Positions 27,436 to 36,397 are shown, counted from the stretch's first letter. The stretch: DNA of 64,000 bases from Granulicatella sp041433555 (GCF_041433555.1 NZ_JAPWBR010000005.1:1-64000); one strand, 5' to 3'. The notes: generated by a model not told the origin, from the letters alone. Numbers and translations: made by a program.

Positions 27436-28260
27436 ATGACTCAATCACCTATTCAGCAGCAAACCATTCAATTGGTTGCCACACAAATTCCAAAAACTGA
27501 AAAACTAGAAGAAATGCTAACGCCATTTGCACTCGATGAGACGCTGATTCGTCATCTGACAAAGGAAGAAGACGGTCCATTCGTTCACTTCTGGACGCTT
27601 GAAGATATCGTGATTCTTGGGATGACCGATACGAAGGTGCCTTATCTCGAACAAGGGCTTGAAAGACTGCATGCTCATGGTTTTACGCCTGTTGTACGCC
27701 AAGCAGGTGGCCTTGCCGTTGTGAGTAACGAAGGTATCTTAAACATCAGCCTGCTTTTTAAAAATAAACAAATGCCGACGATTAACGAAGCCTACGAATG
27801 GATGCAACAACTCATCCAGTCGACTTTCCCAGAAGCGAAGGCCCTTGGTGGAATCGAAGCTTTTGAAGTGGCAGACTCCTACTGTCCAGGAGACTATGAC
27901 TTAAGCATTCAAAAGCGTAAAATTGCCGGGATTGCACAACGCCGTTTGAAAGATGTTGTCTGTGTTTCGATTTACCTCAGCGTATACGGTGACCAAAACC
28001 GTCGTGGCCGTGTTGTTCGTGATTTCTATGACCACGCACTTCAAGGGGAAGAAACGAAATGGCATTTCCCAGAAGTCAACGCCGATAGCATGTGGAATAT
28101 TAGTGACGCGCTTGGAATCGACCTCACGATTGAAGACGTTCAAGTCCGCGTATTGCAGGCTTTAACGAAACTTGGATGCACGCTGGAAGAGAACGAAACA
28201 GACTTTATTCACACTCCAGATTTCCAAAAAGCACTCGAGCGTTTTGTGAAACGACAATAA
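27436..28260 (+). CDS. octanoyl-[GcvH]:protein N-octanoyltransferase-like (LipL)
   Basis: The protein has 274 residues of the lipoate/octanoyl transferase fold. The LipL-type catalytic cysteine is seen in DSYCPGDYDLSI, followed by RKIAGIAQRR; an upstream GL.VV.NEG segment (VVRQAGGLAVVSNEGILNIS) binds the acyl adduct. LipL moves octanoyl or lipoyl groups from GcvH to E2 subunits in Firmicutes. The cysteine favours LipL over the LplA ligase. RBS AAAGGAGA; a TATAAT box is at 27400-27405. Confidence 0.8.
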   Translation: MTQSPIQQQTIQLVATQIPKTEKLEEMLTPFALDETLIRHLTKEEDGPFVHFWTLEDIVILGMTDTKVPYLEQGLERLHAHGFTPVVRQAGGLAVVSNEGILNISLLFKNKQMPTINEAYEWMQQLIQSTFPEAKALGGIEAFEVADSYCPGDYDLSIQKRKIAGIAQRRLKDVVCVSIYLSVYGDQNRRGRVVRDFYDHALQGEETKWHFPEVNADSMWNISDALGIDLTIEDVQVRVLQALTKLGCTLEENETDFIHTPDFQKALERFVKRQ

Positions 28261-28306
28261 TCCGTTAAAAAACGCGGTATAAAAGCATTCTAAACGGTTA
28301 CCCCTC

Positions 28307-28335
28307 TTGCTTTTCTACCGAAAATAGCATAAACT
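28307..28335 (+). promoter_or_regulatory. promoter of the HD-domain gene
   Basis: TTGCTT and TAAACT are separated by 17 bases, 53 bases ahead of the start codon. Confidence 0.5.
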
Positions 28336-28388
28336 GAAAGTGCTTATGAGTATTATTCACAATCTAACCGAAAGAAGGCGTCAAACGC

Positions 28389-29741
28389 ATGACTGAAGCA
28401 TTTAAACGTGAAAAAGTATTTCGTGACCCAGTACACGATTATATCCACGTGCAACATCCAATTATTCTTGAATTAATTAATAGTCGTGAAATGCAACGTC
28501 TCCGCAGAATCAAACAAACCGGAGCGTCTATGTATACTTTCCACACAGCGGAACATTCACGATTCTCTCACTCTCTTGGGGTATATGAAATCGCCCGTCG
28601 TATTTGCGACAACTTTGCGCGTAACTACGCAACACAAGAAGAAGGCGACGGACTATGGGACGACAGCAATCGCCTTGTCGTGCTCTGCGCTGCCCTCTTG
28701 CATGATATCGGGCACGGGCCATACTCTCATACTTTCGAGAAAATCTTTGATACAAACCATGAACAAATCACGATTGACATCATCTTATCTGAGGAAACAG
28801 AAGTGAACCAAATTTTACGTAAAGTCTCTTCTACTTTCCCGCAAGAAGTGGCCAGCGTGATTCAAAAAACTCATCCAAACCCTCAAGTAGTGCAATTGAT
28901 TTCAAGCCAAATCGATGCGGACCGTATGGACTACTTGCTTCGTGACGCTTATTTCACAGGGGTGAACTACGGAACGTTCGACCTTACACGTATCCTTCGT
29001 GTGATTCGTCCGTATAAAGGCGGCATTGCATTTACGTATTCTGGAATGCACGCGGTGGAAGACTACATCGTGAGCCGTTATCAAATGTACATGCAAGTGT
29101 ATTTCCACCCAGTTTCTCGTGGGATGGAAGTCGTGTTAAATCACTTATTAAAACGCGCGGCAGCTTGCTACAACTCAGAATCGAATCCATTAAGACACTC
29201 TGCAACGTTCTTGAAACCTTTCTTCGAAGGAACATGGACATTGGAAGACTACTTACGTCTCGATGATGGCGTGTTAAACACATACTTCTCTCACTGGTTA
29301 CTAGAAGAAGATGCCATCTTGAGCGACTTGTCAGATCGTTTCATCAACCGTCGTCCGTTTAAATCAGTGCCATTTAACCGCACAAATGATGGCGCTCAAA
29401 TCGAACGCATGAAACAAATCGTAGAAGAAGTTGGGTTCGATCCAGAATACTACACTGCCATTAACAACAGTTTCGACTTACCATACGATTTCTATCGTCC
29501 AGATTCGATTAAACCAAGAACGCAAATCGAGCTTGTAGAACGCAATGGTAATATGGTTGAGTTGTCTCAAGTAAGTTCGATTGTAGATGCAATTTCCGGA
29601 AAAGTACGTGGTGACGAACGCCTTTACTTCCCTCGCGAAATGGTCAGCGGCGAAATGCAAAACGGCCTCTTCATGGACGACTATGCAGAGTTTCAAAATA
29701 TCGCTGCACAATTGGACGTATTTTCGAATCAAATGAAATAA
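28389..29741 (+). CDS. HD-domain phosphohydrolase (YwfO/dGTPase-like)
   Basis: The protein has 450 residues. It has DPVHDYIHV near the N-terminus, RRIKQTGASMYTFHTAEHSRFSHSLGVYEIARRI, and the HD pair in LLHDIGHGPYSHTFE, with a distal Asp in QIDADRMDYLLRDA. This is the SAMHD1-like/YwfO pattern. Bacterial relatives hydrolyse dNTPs or GTP-type nucleotides; the substrate here is unknown. The tandem-hairpin repeat begins at its stop codon. Confidence 0.88.
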   Translation: MTEAFKREKVFRDPVHDYIHVQHPIILELINSREMQRLRRIKQTGASMYTFHTAEHSRFSHSLGVYEIARRICDNFARNYATQEEGDGLWDDSNRLVVLCAALLHDIGHGPYSHTFEKIFDTNHEQITIDIILSEETEVNQILRKVSSTFPQEVASVIQKTHPNPQVVQLISSQIDADRMDYLLRDAYFTGVNYGTFDLTRILRVIRPYKGGIAFTYSGMHAVEDYIVSRYQMYMQVYFHPVSRGMEVVLNHLLKRAAACYNSESNPLRHSATFLKPFFEGTWTLEDYLRLDDGVLNTYFSHWLLEEDAILSDLSDRFINRRPFKSVPFNRTNDGAQIERMKQIVEEVGFDPEYYTAINNSFDLPYDFYRPDSIKPRTQIELVERNGNMVELSQVSSIVDAISGKVRGDERLYFPREMVSGEMQNGLFMDDYAEFQNIAAQLDVFSNQMK

Positions 29742-29998
29742 CAGGATGTGAGGAAAAGCGTTTAGAGGCGATGACGGTTCGCAGGTTAGCCGCAAGGGAC
29801 TTGGTACAAGTCGTGCGGACTAACCTCGAAAGGCTTGAGCCTCTGCTTTTCCGAACTCAACTACACAGGATACGAGGGCGAACGCTCAGGACTGAATCAC
29901 TGGACCGAAACGACAGAAGGAACGTGTAACGTTCTGCGTACGTTTTGGGAAGTGGACGTCAGTCCTGTGAGCCCGAGTTCAACTACACAGGATGTGAG
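29741..29998. repeat. tandem hairpin repeat (REP/BIME-like)
   Basis: A 15-base core TCAACTACACAGGAT occurs at the junctions of two large hairpins: 25-base units at 29852-29876 and 29974-29998 match at 21 of 25 positions, and a partial unit ACAGGATGTGAG is at 29741-29752. Hairpin 1 (29752-29852) has nested stems GGAAAAGC/GCTTTTCC, GAGGC/GCCTC and GGTTAG/CTAACC. Hairpin 2 (29877-29974) is closed by GCTC-AGGACT/AGTCCT-GT-GAGC. It begins exactly at the HD gene stop codon. It is a candidate dispersed extragenic element of unknown function. Confidence 0.75.
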
Positions 29999-30028
29999 CA
30001 TCATCTACCAATTACTTTTTATAAATAA

Positions 30029-30064
30029 AAAACACAATATACCTTATAAGGTATATTGTGTTTT
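30029..30064. terminator. 36-bp perfect palindrome, bidirectional terminator-like
   Basis: A fully self-complementary 36-bp palindrome starts AAAACACAATATACC and ends in its complement. It lies between the tandem-hairpin repeat and the HAD-ASCH gene. The A/T ends are compatible with termination of the HD-gene transcript. Confidence 0.6.
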
Positions 30065-30207
30065 CCATATTTTACGGAGCTCTCCGAAAGATTTCCGTAA
30101 TGGTTAATTAAGCATTGTATTTTTGCTCAGATTCTTATTTAAAAGACGTCCAATTATCCAGCTCAAAACACTACTTAACGCTATTCAACAATTTTCAAGG
30201 AGGAACT

Positions 30208-31377
30208 ATGGCTATCAAATTAATCGCCATCGATATCGACGGCACACTTATCAATTCAAAACGCGAAATCACACCACGAGTAAAGGCTGCTTTAAACGCT
30301 GCAAGCGCACAAGGAGTCTATGTGGTTCTTTGTACAGGACGCCCATATCCTGGTGTAGAAGGATTGCTTCAAGAACTTGACTTAGTAAACGACCATGACT
30401 ATGTCGTGACTTACAATGGAACTTTGGTACAACAAACGGGTTCGAAAAAAGCACTCGTGCGTTTCTCAATGACACATGATGATTTAGAGCGCGTGAACAA
30501 CTACGCTACAAAATACAATGTGCACTATCACGCCATCGACGAAGAAGCGATTTACGTTCCAACAGAAACAGTCGGCAAATACTCGATTCATGAAAGTGAA
30601 CTTGTAGGAATGCCAATCGTGCACCAATTATACAAAGACATTCCAACGGACAAAGAATTCGTCAAAATCATGTTTGTGGATGAACCTGAAGTGCTAGAAG
30701 AATTAATTCCAAATCTTTCTGACGACTTCAAGAGCCGTTACAACATCTTCCGTAGCGCAGGTTTCTACCTCGAAGTGATTCACCCTGAAGCGAGCAAAGG
30801 AAAAGCCGTGCATCATCTAGCCGATAAACTTGGCCTTACACGCGATGAAGTGATGTGTCTTGGCGACCACGAGAACGACCGTGACATGATTGAATACGCG
30901 GGTCTTGGCGTCGCGATGGGAAATGCGATTGATTCGATCAAAGAAATCGCCAACTTCGTGACAACAACCAACGATGAAGATGGCGTTGCTGTGGCCGTTG
31001 AAAAATTCGTACTAAAACAAGGAGAACTAGTCATGCTACATGAGATGACTCTTTTCCCAAAACCGTATGCTTCCATTGCGTCCGGTCAAAAAACGATTGA
31101 ACTTCGTCTTTACGATGAGAAGCGTCAATCGATTCAAATTGGTAATCACATTCGATTTACCAATACCGAAGATGCTTCGCAAACGACACTGTGCGAAGTG
31201 GTTCAATTACATGTCTTTAAAGACTTTAGAGAACTGTATGAAAAACTCCCGCTACTACAATGTGGGTATACTTCAGAAGACGTGGAGAACGCACATCCCG
31301 ATGACATGTTGACTTACTATTCGAAGGAAAAACAAGCACAATACGGTGTTGTTGGCATCGAACTCAAACGTATATAA
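30208..31377 (+). CDS. Cof-type HAD phosphatase fused to an ASCH domain
   Basis: The protein has 389 residues from the ATG behind AAGGAGGAACT. Residues about 1-272 are a YidA/Cof-type HAD phosphatase: motif I DIDGTL, a large C2 cap, and motif IV GDHENDRDM. Residues about 276-389 are a complete ASCH domain (LFPKPYASIASGQKTIELRLYDEKRQ), a fold linked to RNA or nucleotide binding. The junction keeps an AAGGAG site and an ATG (31033) in perfect spacing. A single TAA-to-CAA change would explain the loss of the HAD stop. The fused product, or internal initiation at 31033, are both possible. HAD members of this class dephosphorylate sugar phosphates or FMN-like substrates. Confidence 0.85.
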   Translation: MAIKLIAIDIDGTLINSKREITPRVKAALNAASAQGVYVVLCTGRPYPGVEGLLQELDLVNDHDYVVTYNGTLVQQTGSKKALVRFSMTHDDLERVNNYATKYNVHYHAIDEEAIYVPTETVGKYSIHESELVGMPIVHQLYKDIPTDKEFVKIMFVDEPEVLEELIPNLSDDFKSRYNIFRSAGFYLEVIHPEASKGKAVHHLADKLGLTRDEVMCLGDHENDRDMIEYAGLGVAMGNAIDSIKEIANFVTTTNDEDGVAVAVEKFVLKQGELVMLHEMTLFPKPYASIASGQKTIELRLYDEKRQSIQIGNHIRFTNTEDASQTTLCEVVQLHVFKDFRELYEKLPLLQCGYTSEDVENAHPDDMLTYYSKEKQAQYGVVGIELKRI

Positions 31378-31380
31378 CAA

Positions 31381-31407
31381 AACGAGCCTCATTAGGCTCG
31401 TTTTTCT
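31381..31407 (+). terminator. terminator of the HAD-ASCH gene
   Basis: AACGAGCC/GGCTCGTT stem followed by TTTTT, directly after the stop codon. Confidence 0.85.
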
Positions 31408-31474
31408 TTATCTTTCTCAGGAAATTTAACGTAGATTTCCTGAAAGAAGACTAATTTTTAGCTTTTCTTAATAA

Positions 31475-31576
31475 AATTAGGAACATTCTTTTGATTTTCA
31501 AGGTTTTATTTGCTGTTTTCCCGAATATTACAGGTTTAAAAAGTTGTAATTTCCGTACTTTTGTGTATACTATAAT
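31475..31576 (+). promoter_or_regulatory. purR promoter with two PurBox-like sites
   Basis: TTGTAA and TATACT are 16 bases apart (31544-31571). Upstream, AATTAGGAACATT (31475) and TTTCCCGAATATT (31517) match the lactococcal PurBox consensus AWWWCCGAACWWT at 11 and 10 of 13 positions. They could allow autoregulation by PurR. This is tentative. A hairpin at about 31419-31443 precedes them. Confidence 0.35.
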
Positions 31577-31608
31577 AGTGTCTTAAACAAAAAAAGGAGG
31601 ACGAGGCA

Positions 31609-32436
31609 ATGAAATTAAAAAGAAGTGAACGTTTAATCGATATGACACAACGTCTATTAGATAACCCACATACGTTAATCTCATTAACAACATTTACAGC
31701 GTTGTATCAGTCCGCAAAATCTTCTATAAGTGAGGATATTGCTATTATCAAGAAGACTTTTGAAAAGCAAGGTGTAGGGATTATTCGCACAGTGCCGGGT
31801 GCTGCAGGGGGCGTGATTTTTGTTCCGAAAATCAAACGCGAACAAGCATTGGCTGCTGCGGAAAAACTAAAAGAGCAAATGAACGATGCAAGTCGCTTGT
31901 TGCCAGGGGGATATATTTACCTTTCTGATTTACTTGCAAAACCAGATGTATTACATGATCTAGGGAAAATGATTGCATCTGCTTACGAAGATAAGAAAAT
32001 TGATGCAGTTATGACTGTTGCAACAAAAGGGGTGCCAATCGCACAAACCGTTGCGAACTACTTAAACGTACCATTCGTCATCGTGCGCCGTGATTCAAAA
32101 ATTACGGAAGGTTCTACAGTAAGTATTAACTACGTTTCAGGTTCTTCTTCTCGCGTTGAGAAAATGGAATTATCAAAACGTACATTAGCAAGCGGATCAA
32201 ACGTATTAATCGTCGACGACTTCTTGAAAGCCGGCGGTACAATCAACGGTATGCGTAGCCTTATTCAAGAGTTTGATTCAACAACAGCAGGTGCGGTTGT
32301 GTTCTGTGAATCTGGGGTTTCAAACCACAACGTAACAGACTACTCTTCAATCATCAAGATTACAGAGATTGATACTGAAGCACAAACAATCAAAGCAGAA
32401 CTAGGAAACTTCTTTGATACACATGAATTTTTATAA
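31609..32436 (+). CDS. purR: pur operon regulator PurR
   Basis: The protein has 275 residues. An N-terminal winged-helix domain (KRSERLIDMTQRLLDNPHTL...) is followed by a phosphoribosyltransferase-type domain with the PRPP loop VLIVDDFLKAGGT. In Firmicutes PurR controls purine synthesis genes by binding PurBoxes and sensing PRPP (repressor in Bacillus, activator in Lactococcus). Strong AAAGGAGG site before the ATG. It is monocistronic and terminated at 32450-32483. Confidence 0.95.
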   Translation: MKLKRSERLIDMTQRLLDNPHTLISLTTFTALYQSAKSSISEDIAIIKKTFEKQGVGIIRTVPGAAGGVIFVPKIKREQALAAAEKLKEQMNDASRLLPGGYIYLSDLLAKPDVLHDLGKMIASAYEDKKIDAVMTVATKGVPIAQTVANYLNVPFVIVRRDSKITEGSTVSINYVSGSSSRVEKMELSKRTLASGSNVLIVDDFLKAGGTINGMRSLIQEFDSTTAGAVVFCESGVSNHNVTDYSSIIKITEIDTEAQTIKAELGNFFDTHEFL

Positions 32437-32449
32437 GATAAAATGAAAT

Positions 32450-32483
32450 AAAGCGAAGAGCCAAATTGGTTCTTCGCTTTTTG
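32450..32483 (+). terminator. purR terminator
   Basis: AAAGCGAAGA / TCTTCGCTTT stem followed by T-run. Confidence 0.85.
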
Positions 32484-32493
32484 TATGCATGAA

Positions 32494-32515
32494 AAATTAT
32501 CATATATGATAATTT
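32494..32515. promoter_or_regulatory. 22-bp perfect palindrome between purR and an AEC transporter
   Basis: A perfect AT-rich palindrome with the core ATCATATATGAT lies immediately 3' of two convergent genes. It could add to termination or be a protein site. It shares the CATATATG core with the 16-bp palindrome family of this window. Confidence 0.4.
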
Positions 32516-32517
32516 CG

Positions 32518-33456
32518 CTAAATGAAAAATAAGAATAGGGACCACAATGGCAATACCGCTAAGTAGGCAATGGTTGTCATTGTCACCACATTCGTCGCAA
32601 AATCAACATCTCCTTTAGCTTCTGCCGCTAAAATCGGCATAATCACCAGTGTTGGAATAGTGGATTGAATAATAAAGGTTTCTTTTAATAAGGTGTTATC
32701 CGCTCCTCCAGCAAGTAACACTAGTACCATTAATATTGGAAAAATAATAAAGCGGCCTGCTAGAGCAAGTACGGTGTCGCGGTCGATGCGCAACGTTCCA
32801 AGACCACTTTGCTGAAGGTTGATCCCGATATACATGAGCGACAATGGCGTCACTAAACTTCCTACTATATTAATGGAATTTTGTGCAAATGATGGAACTG
32901 GAATTCCAAGCGCCACAACTGCTAAAGCCACTAGAAACGCAATGAGCGGTGGTGAACAGAGACTCTTCCACTCGATTCCTTTATTTTTGGTTCCATCAGG
33001 ACGGTCAATCGCTACGACATAAGTCCCTACGGTGAAAATCGACAATGTATTAATCACGTAGTAAACCAAAAAATACGGCATCGCTTCTTCTCCAAAAAGA
33101 GAGAGGTTCAGCGGCAATCCCATAAAGACGGTGTTCGCATTCACGAATGTATTGAGCATCACCCCGCGTCTTCCAACCGGAACTTTGAACAAAACTACAG
33201 CGCCCCATGCCACGATGTACCCTAGAATCACCGTAATCAACGAATATAGACTCGCTCCAAAGAAGCTCACGAGTTGTTCTTTTGTTATAAATTTTAATAC
33301 TGAAACAAAGATGGACGCTGGCAAAGCAATCTTCAAAATCAAATCCGCAATGCTCTTACTGAATCCTTCTTGAAACCATCCCTTGGCCTGCAAGAGATAG
33401 CCGAGCGCGATGACCGCTAGAATCGTCACCATACTCGATAACGCCTGTATAATCAC
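32518..33456 (-). CDS. AEC-family (auxin efflux carrier-like) transporter
   Basis: The protein has 312 residues. The start is taken as a GTG at 33456, eight bases after GGAGG; an upstream TTG would place that site inside the gene. There are about ten membrane helices in two five-helix halves with a polar middle loop (DRPDGTKNKG). Segments such as NANTVFMGLPL and FIIQSTIPTLVIMPILAA are typical. Known members export organic acids such as malate; the substrate is unknown here. It precedes nothing on its strand and follows the TetR gene at 33486 by 29 bases. Confidence 0.83.
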   Translation of the reverse strand: MIIQALSSMVTILAVIALGYLLQAKGWFQEGFSKSIADLILKIALPASIFVSVLKFITKEQLVSFFGASLYSLITVILGYIVAWGAVVLFKVPVGRRGVMLNTFVNANTVFMGLPLNLSLFGEEAMPYFLVYYVINTLSIFTVGTYVVAIDRPDGTKNKGIEWKSLCSPPLIAFLVALAVVALGIPVPSFAQNSINIVGSLVTPLSLMYIGINLQQSGLGTLRIDRDTVLALAGRFIIFPILMVLVLLAGGADNTLLKETFIIQSTIPTLVIMPILAAEAKGDVDFATNVVTMTTIAYLAVLPLWSLFLFFI

Positions 33457-33485
33457 ATGCTTATCCTCCAAAAATAGTTATTTTC

Positions 33486-34076
33486 TTACAGATTCTTTCG
33501 ATCCAATAATGTGAAAGTTAAGTAATCTGTAACAATTGTCTGCAGTCTTTCGTTATATCCACAATCCCCAGAAGCGTAGTTAATCACCATTCCTTGTAAA
33601 AACAAATAGGTTCCTCGGACAATATTGAATAATTTTTCTTCACTAATTGAGTGAGGTAATACTGCTTCAATTAAAGATTTTAGTATGTTGAAACTCTTCA
33701 TTCTTAACTGATTAATTGGTTTTGTGAATTCGGGTAAATCAACTTCTTCCCCTTCAACAATAAATAGAAGCTGATTAGAACTCGCATATTGAAATCCAAA
33801 GCGAATAAAATGATGGCAAACTCCTAATAATCTATCCTCTACACTCTCGTTCGATTGATAGATTTCTAAAGAAGTTTGATATAACTTTTCTAGCGGGGCA
33901 CTGGCAACTTCAAACAGAATTTCATCCTTATTTTTGAAATAAAGATAAATGGTTGTATGAGAGCATCCTGCACGTTTGGCAATTTCTCGAATCCCAACCT
34001 CCTGAAAAGATTTTTCTGCAAAAAGACTACTTGCAGCTTCTAAGATTCTATCCCTTGTTAACTGTTCTGAAACCAT
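33486..34076 (-). CDS. TetR/AcrR-family regulator
   Basis: The protein has 196 residues. The helix-turn-helix is in the first 50 (VGIREIAKRAGCSHTTIYLYFKNKDEIL). The remainder is an all-helical ligand domain with no recognisable subfamily. Its start codon lies inside the last codons of the upstream metallo-hydrolase gene (19-base overlap), with GGAGAAAAG as ribosome site, so the two are translationally coupled. The AEC transporter may be part of the same unit. Confidence 0.88.
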   Translation of the reverse strand: MVSEQLTRDRILEAASSLFAEKSFQEVGIREIAKRAGCSHTTIYLYFKNKDEILFEVASAPLEKLYQTSLEIYQSNESVEDRLLGVCHHFIRFGFQYASSNQLLFIVEGEEVDLPEFTKPINQLRMKSFNILKSLIEAVLPHSISEEKLFNIVRGTYLFLQGMVINYASGDCGYNERLQTIVTDYLTFTLLDRKNL

Positions 34077-34774
34077 TCACTTTTCTCCATTTCTTGAAAT
34101 GCATTCTTCACTTCTCCACCATGAGCAACAGAAAGTATAGCTTGGCTATATTCTTTCAATACTGAATGAGCTGTTTCTAAAGCTTTCAGCATATCTGCTG
34201 TATATTCTTTCATTGGTGCATTCAACACTCCCACTCTGTTCGTCGTCAGAAGATCTCCTCCAATTAATAGATTATCCTCTGCATGATAATAACAGGTATG
34301 TCCCGGCGAATGCCCTGGTGAATGAATTGCTTTGAGCCCTGCTTGTTCTAACAACTCATTTGACTCGGGAGTTCCTAGTTCAATGAAATCCTGCTTTTTA
34401 AAAGTTATTGGCTCTAGCTTTTCTCGACCAGGATATGGTTTTTCTCCTGAGACAAAAGGGATTTCTCTGCTGTCGATAACAATAGGAAGATTTGGTAATA
34501 GTGTTTTTAATCTTGGAATTCCCCCAATATGGTCAGAATGCCCATGCGTTAAAATTACTCCAGAAACTCTTTCCTTATCATAAAAATTACGAACAACATA
34601 CTCTGCCATTCGGGGTAATAATTTAGCTAAACCACTATCAATTAAGAAGTATTGGTTATTCTTTTCAACAACCCAAATACTAACAATGAATATCCCAATA
34701 TCAAACTCGAATTTTTCAATATGTGGACTAATTCTCTTTCTCTTTGAAATTAAACGATATATCAATTGATTCAT
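34058..34774 (-). CDS. MBL-fold metallo-hydrolase
   Basis: The protein has 238 residues. The metal motif is HGHSDHIGG (near residue 79), with a later ligand in SPGHSPGHTCYY and GGDLL. It is a glyoxalase II-like hydrolase with unknown substrate. It is the first gene of a probable hydrolase-TetR-AEC transporter unit, a layout that suggests detoxification and efflux of one compound (inference). GAGGTG precedes the ATG. Confidence 0.85.
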   Translation of the reverse strand: MNQLIYRLISKRKRISPHIEKFEFDIGIFIVSIWVVEKNNQYFLIDSGLAKLLPRMAEYVVRNFYDKERVSGVILTHGHSDHIGGIPRLKTLLPNLPIVIDSREIPFVSGEKPYPGREKLEPITFKKQDFIELGTPESNELLEQAGLKAIHSPGHSPGHTCYYHAEDNLLIGGDLLTTNRVGVLNAPMKEYTADMLKALETAHSVLKEYSQAILSVAHGGEVKNAFQEMEKSEWFQNS

Positions 34775-34854
34775 TTCAACACCTCAACTGTCAATACTAA
34801 CCACTGGTTACCACGTAATATAAACCCTTTTTTCACTCAAGTCAAGAAATAAAA

Positions 34855-34882
34855 AAAGCCTACCAAATAAATGGTAAGCTTT
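34855..34882 (-). terminator. adcCB terminator
   Basis: AAAGCTTACCA/TGGTAGGCTTT stem with T-run in the minus direction, just past adcB. Confidence 0.8.
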
Positions 34883-34887
34883 GTTCA

Positions 34888-35697
34888 TTATGCTTTTTTA
34901 CGGAAGGCACTCACGATAAATGAGATAAATAAAATCACAAGGAACACACATGTAATCGCGGCTCCCGGAGGTGCTTCGTAAATATAGGAAGCGGAAAGTC
35001 CTGCAAAGAAACCAATCAGACTGATGATAATTCCGCCGATTATAACGCCATTAAACTTACTGCTCACTCGAAGTGCAATCGATGCTGGCAATACAATAAC
35101 GGCTGACACTAGAAGTGACCCTGCGATTGGCATCATCACTGCAATCACAACCCCTGTGATAATCGTAAAGAGGTTTGTCATCAAGCGGACGGGTAATCCT
35201 GCTGTCATCGCTGTATCTTCATCAAACGACAATACATACAGTGGTTTACGGAAAATCACGTATAACGTAACGACGACAACTGCTAGTAGAATCATAATCC
35301 ACATTTGCTCATTTGTAATCGTCACGATTGAACCGAATAAGAACTGGTCAACACTGAGTGTCGAGCGACCTTTTTGCATATTCATCAGGATAAGGGCAAT
35401 CGCCATTCCTCCCGACATTAGAATTGCAACGGTAATCTCAGAATAGCCTCTAAAATATTTTCCAATCGCTTCGATGAAAACTGCTGCGATAATTACCACA
35501 ATTAGCGTTGTGAGTGTTGGATTCATCCCCAAAAGAAATCCTAGCGCCACCCCAACAAGGGATACGTGCGATAAGGTGTCGGCCATCAGCGACTGTCTTC
35601 TAAGAATTAAGAACAATCCAAGAATCGGCGTGATAAAAGCCATCGCTATTCCTGAGATGAATGCTCTTTGCATGAAACCATAGAAAAACATCTCCAT
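34888..35697 (-). CDS. adcB: zinc ABC transporter permease AdcB
   Basis: The protein has 269 residues with about eight membrane helices of the ABC-3 family. Visible segments are the N-terminal FMQRAFISGIAMAFITPILGLFLILRR, DTLSHVSLVGVALG and the FDEDTAMTAGLPV loop that contacts the ATPase. It imports Zn (possibly Mn) with AdcC and an AdcA-type binding protein, which is not encoded in the window. Its start lies inside the adcC 3' end (52-base overlap) with AAAGGAGG before it. Confidence 0.9.
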   Translation of the reverse strand: MEMFFYGFMQRAFISGIAMAFITPILGLFLILRRQSLMADTLSHVSLVGVALGFLLGMNPTLTTLIVVIIAAVFIEAIGKYFRGYSEITVAILMSGGMAIALILMNMQKGRSTLSVDQFLFGSIVTITNEQMWIMILLAVVVVTLYVIFRKPLYVLSFDEDTAMTAGLPVRLMTNLFTIITGVVIAVMMPIAGSLLVSAVIVLPASIALRVSSKFNGVIIGGIIISLIGFFAGLSASYIYEAPPGAAITCVFLVILFISFIVSAFRKKA

Positions 35698-36350
35698 GGA
35701 GAATCCTCCTTTCGTTGCAGATGGATATGTTTATCCACGTATTGTTCAAGCGCTTCTTCCTCATGAGTGACCATTAAAATGGCTTTCCCGTGATGAGCGC
35801 AAGCGTGGTGTAATAGATGATAGAATCGTTCTCTAGAAGCCTTATCCATACCGGCAGTTGGTTCATCGAGGACGAATAAATCTGGGTCTGTCGCAAAAAT
35901 TCGTGCTAAACAGATGCGTTGTTTTTGTCCTCCTGATAAATCTCCGATACGTTTATTGCGTTGCTCCCACATTCCTACGGATTTAAGAGAGCGTTCGATA
36001 TGTTCATGATCTTCTGCATTTAATTTTTTGAACCAGCGCCCTTGTTGGTAACGACCTGACGCCACAAGTTCATACACATTTGATGGGAACCCTACATTAA
36101 AAGAAGAAATCTGTTGCGGAGCGTATCCAATCGATAACTTCTCGCCATTGCTATTTTTCTTTGCGATAGTGGCTTTCCCACTCTTTGGTGTTAAGAGTCC
36201 TAAAATATTTTTTACTAAAGTAGACTTAGCTGCTCCGTTTTCCCCAGTCAAAATCACAAACTGACCCGGTTCCACTGTAAAGCTAATATCTTCAAGTACT
36301 GTCTCTTGTTCATATGAGAAAGAAAGATGTTCTACTGAAATATAACTCAT
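35646..36350 (-). CDS. adcC: zinc ABC transporter ATPase AdcC
   Basis: The protein has 234 residues from MSYISVEHLSF, behind GGAGAAAGGT. It has Walker A GENGAAKST (unusual Ala before Lys, typical of AdcC), Q-loop APQQISSFNVGFPS, signature LSGGQKQR and Walker B LFVLDEPTAGMD. The C-terminal SPWRCF is shared with streptococcal AdcC as I recall it. It powers the AdcB permease. The promoter at 36398-36426 has a palindrome in its spacer. Confidence 0.92.
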   Translation of the reverse strand: MSYISVEHLSFSYEQETVLEDISFTVEPGQFVILTGENGAAKSTLVKNILGLLTPKSGKATIAKKNSNGEKLSIGYAPQQISSFNVGFPSNVYELVASGRYQQGRWFKKLNAEDHEHIERSLKSVGMWEQRNKRIGDLSGGQKQRICLARIFATDPDLFVLDEPTAGMDKASRERFYHLLHHACAHHGKAILMVTHEEEALEQYVDKHIHLQRKEDSPWRCFSMVSCKEHSSQE

Positions 36351-36397
36351 ACCTTTCTCCTTTCTAAATCGTAGTGATTCTTTTTTATACAATGGAT

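Noticed and set aside
29741..29998. CRISPR array
   Set aside because: Only two and a half repeat units, and the intervening segments are self-complementary hairpins rather than unique spacers; no cas genes.
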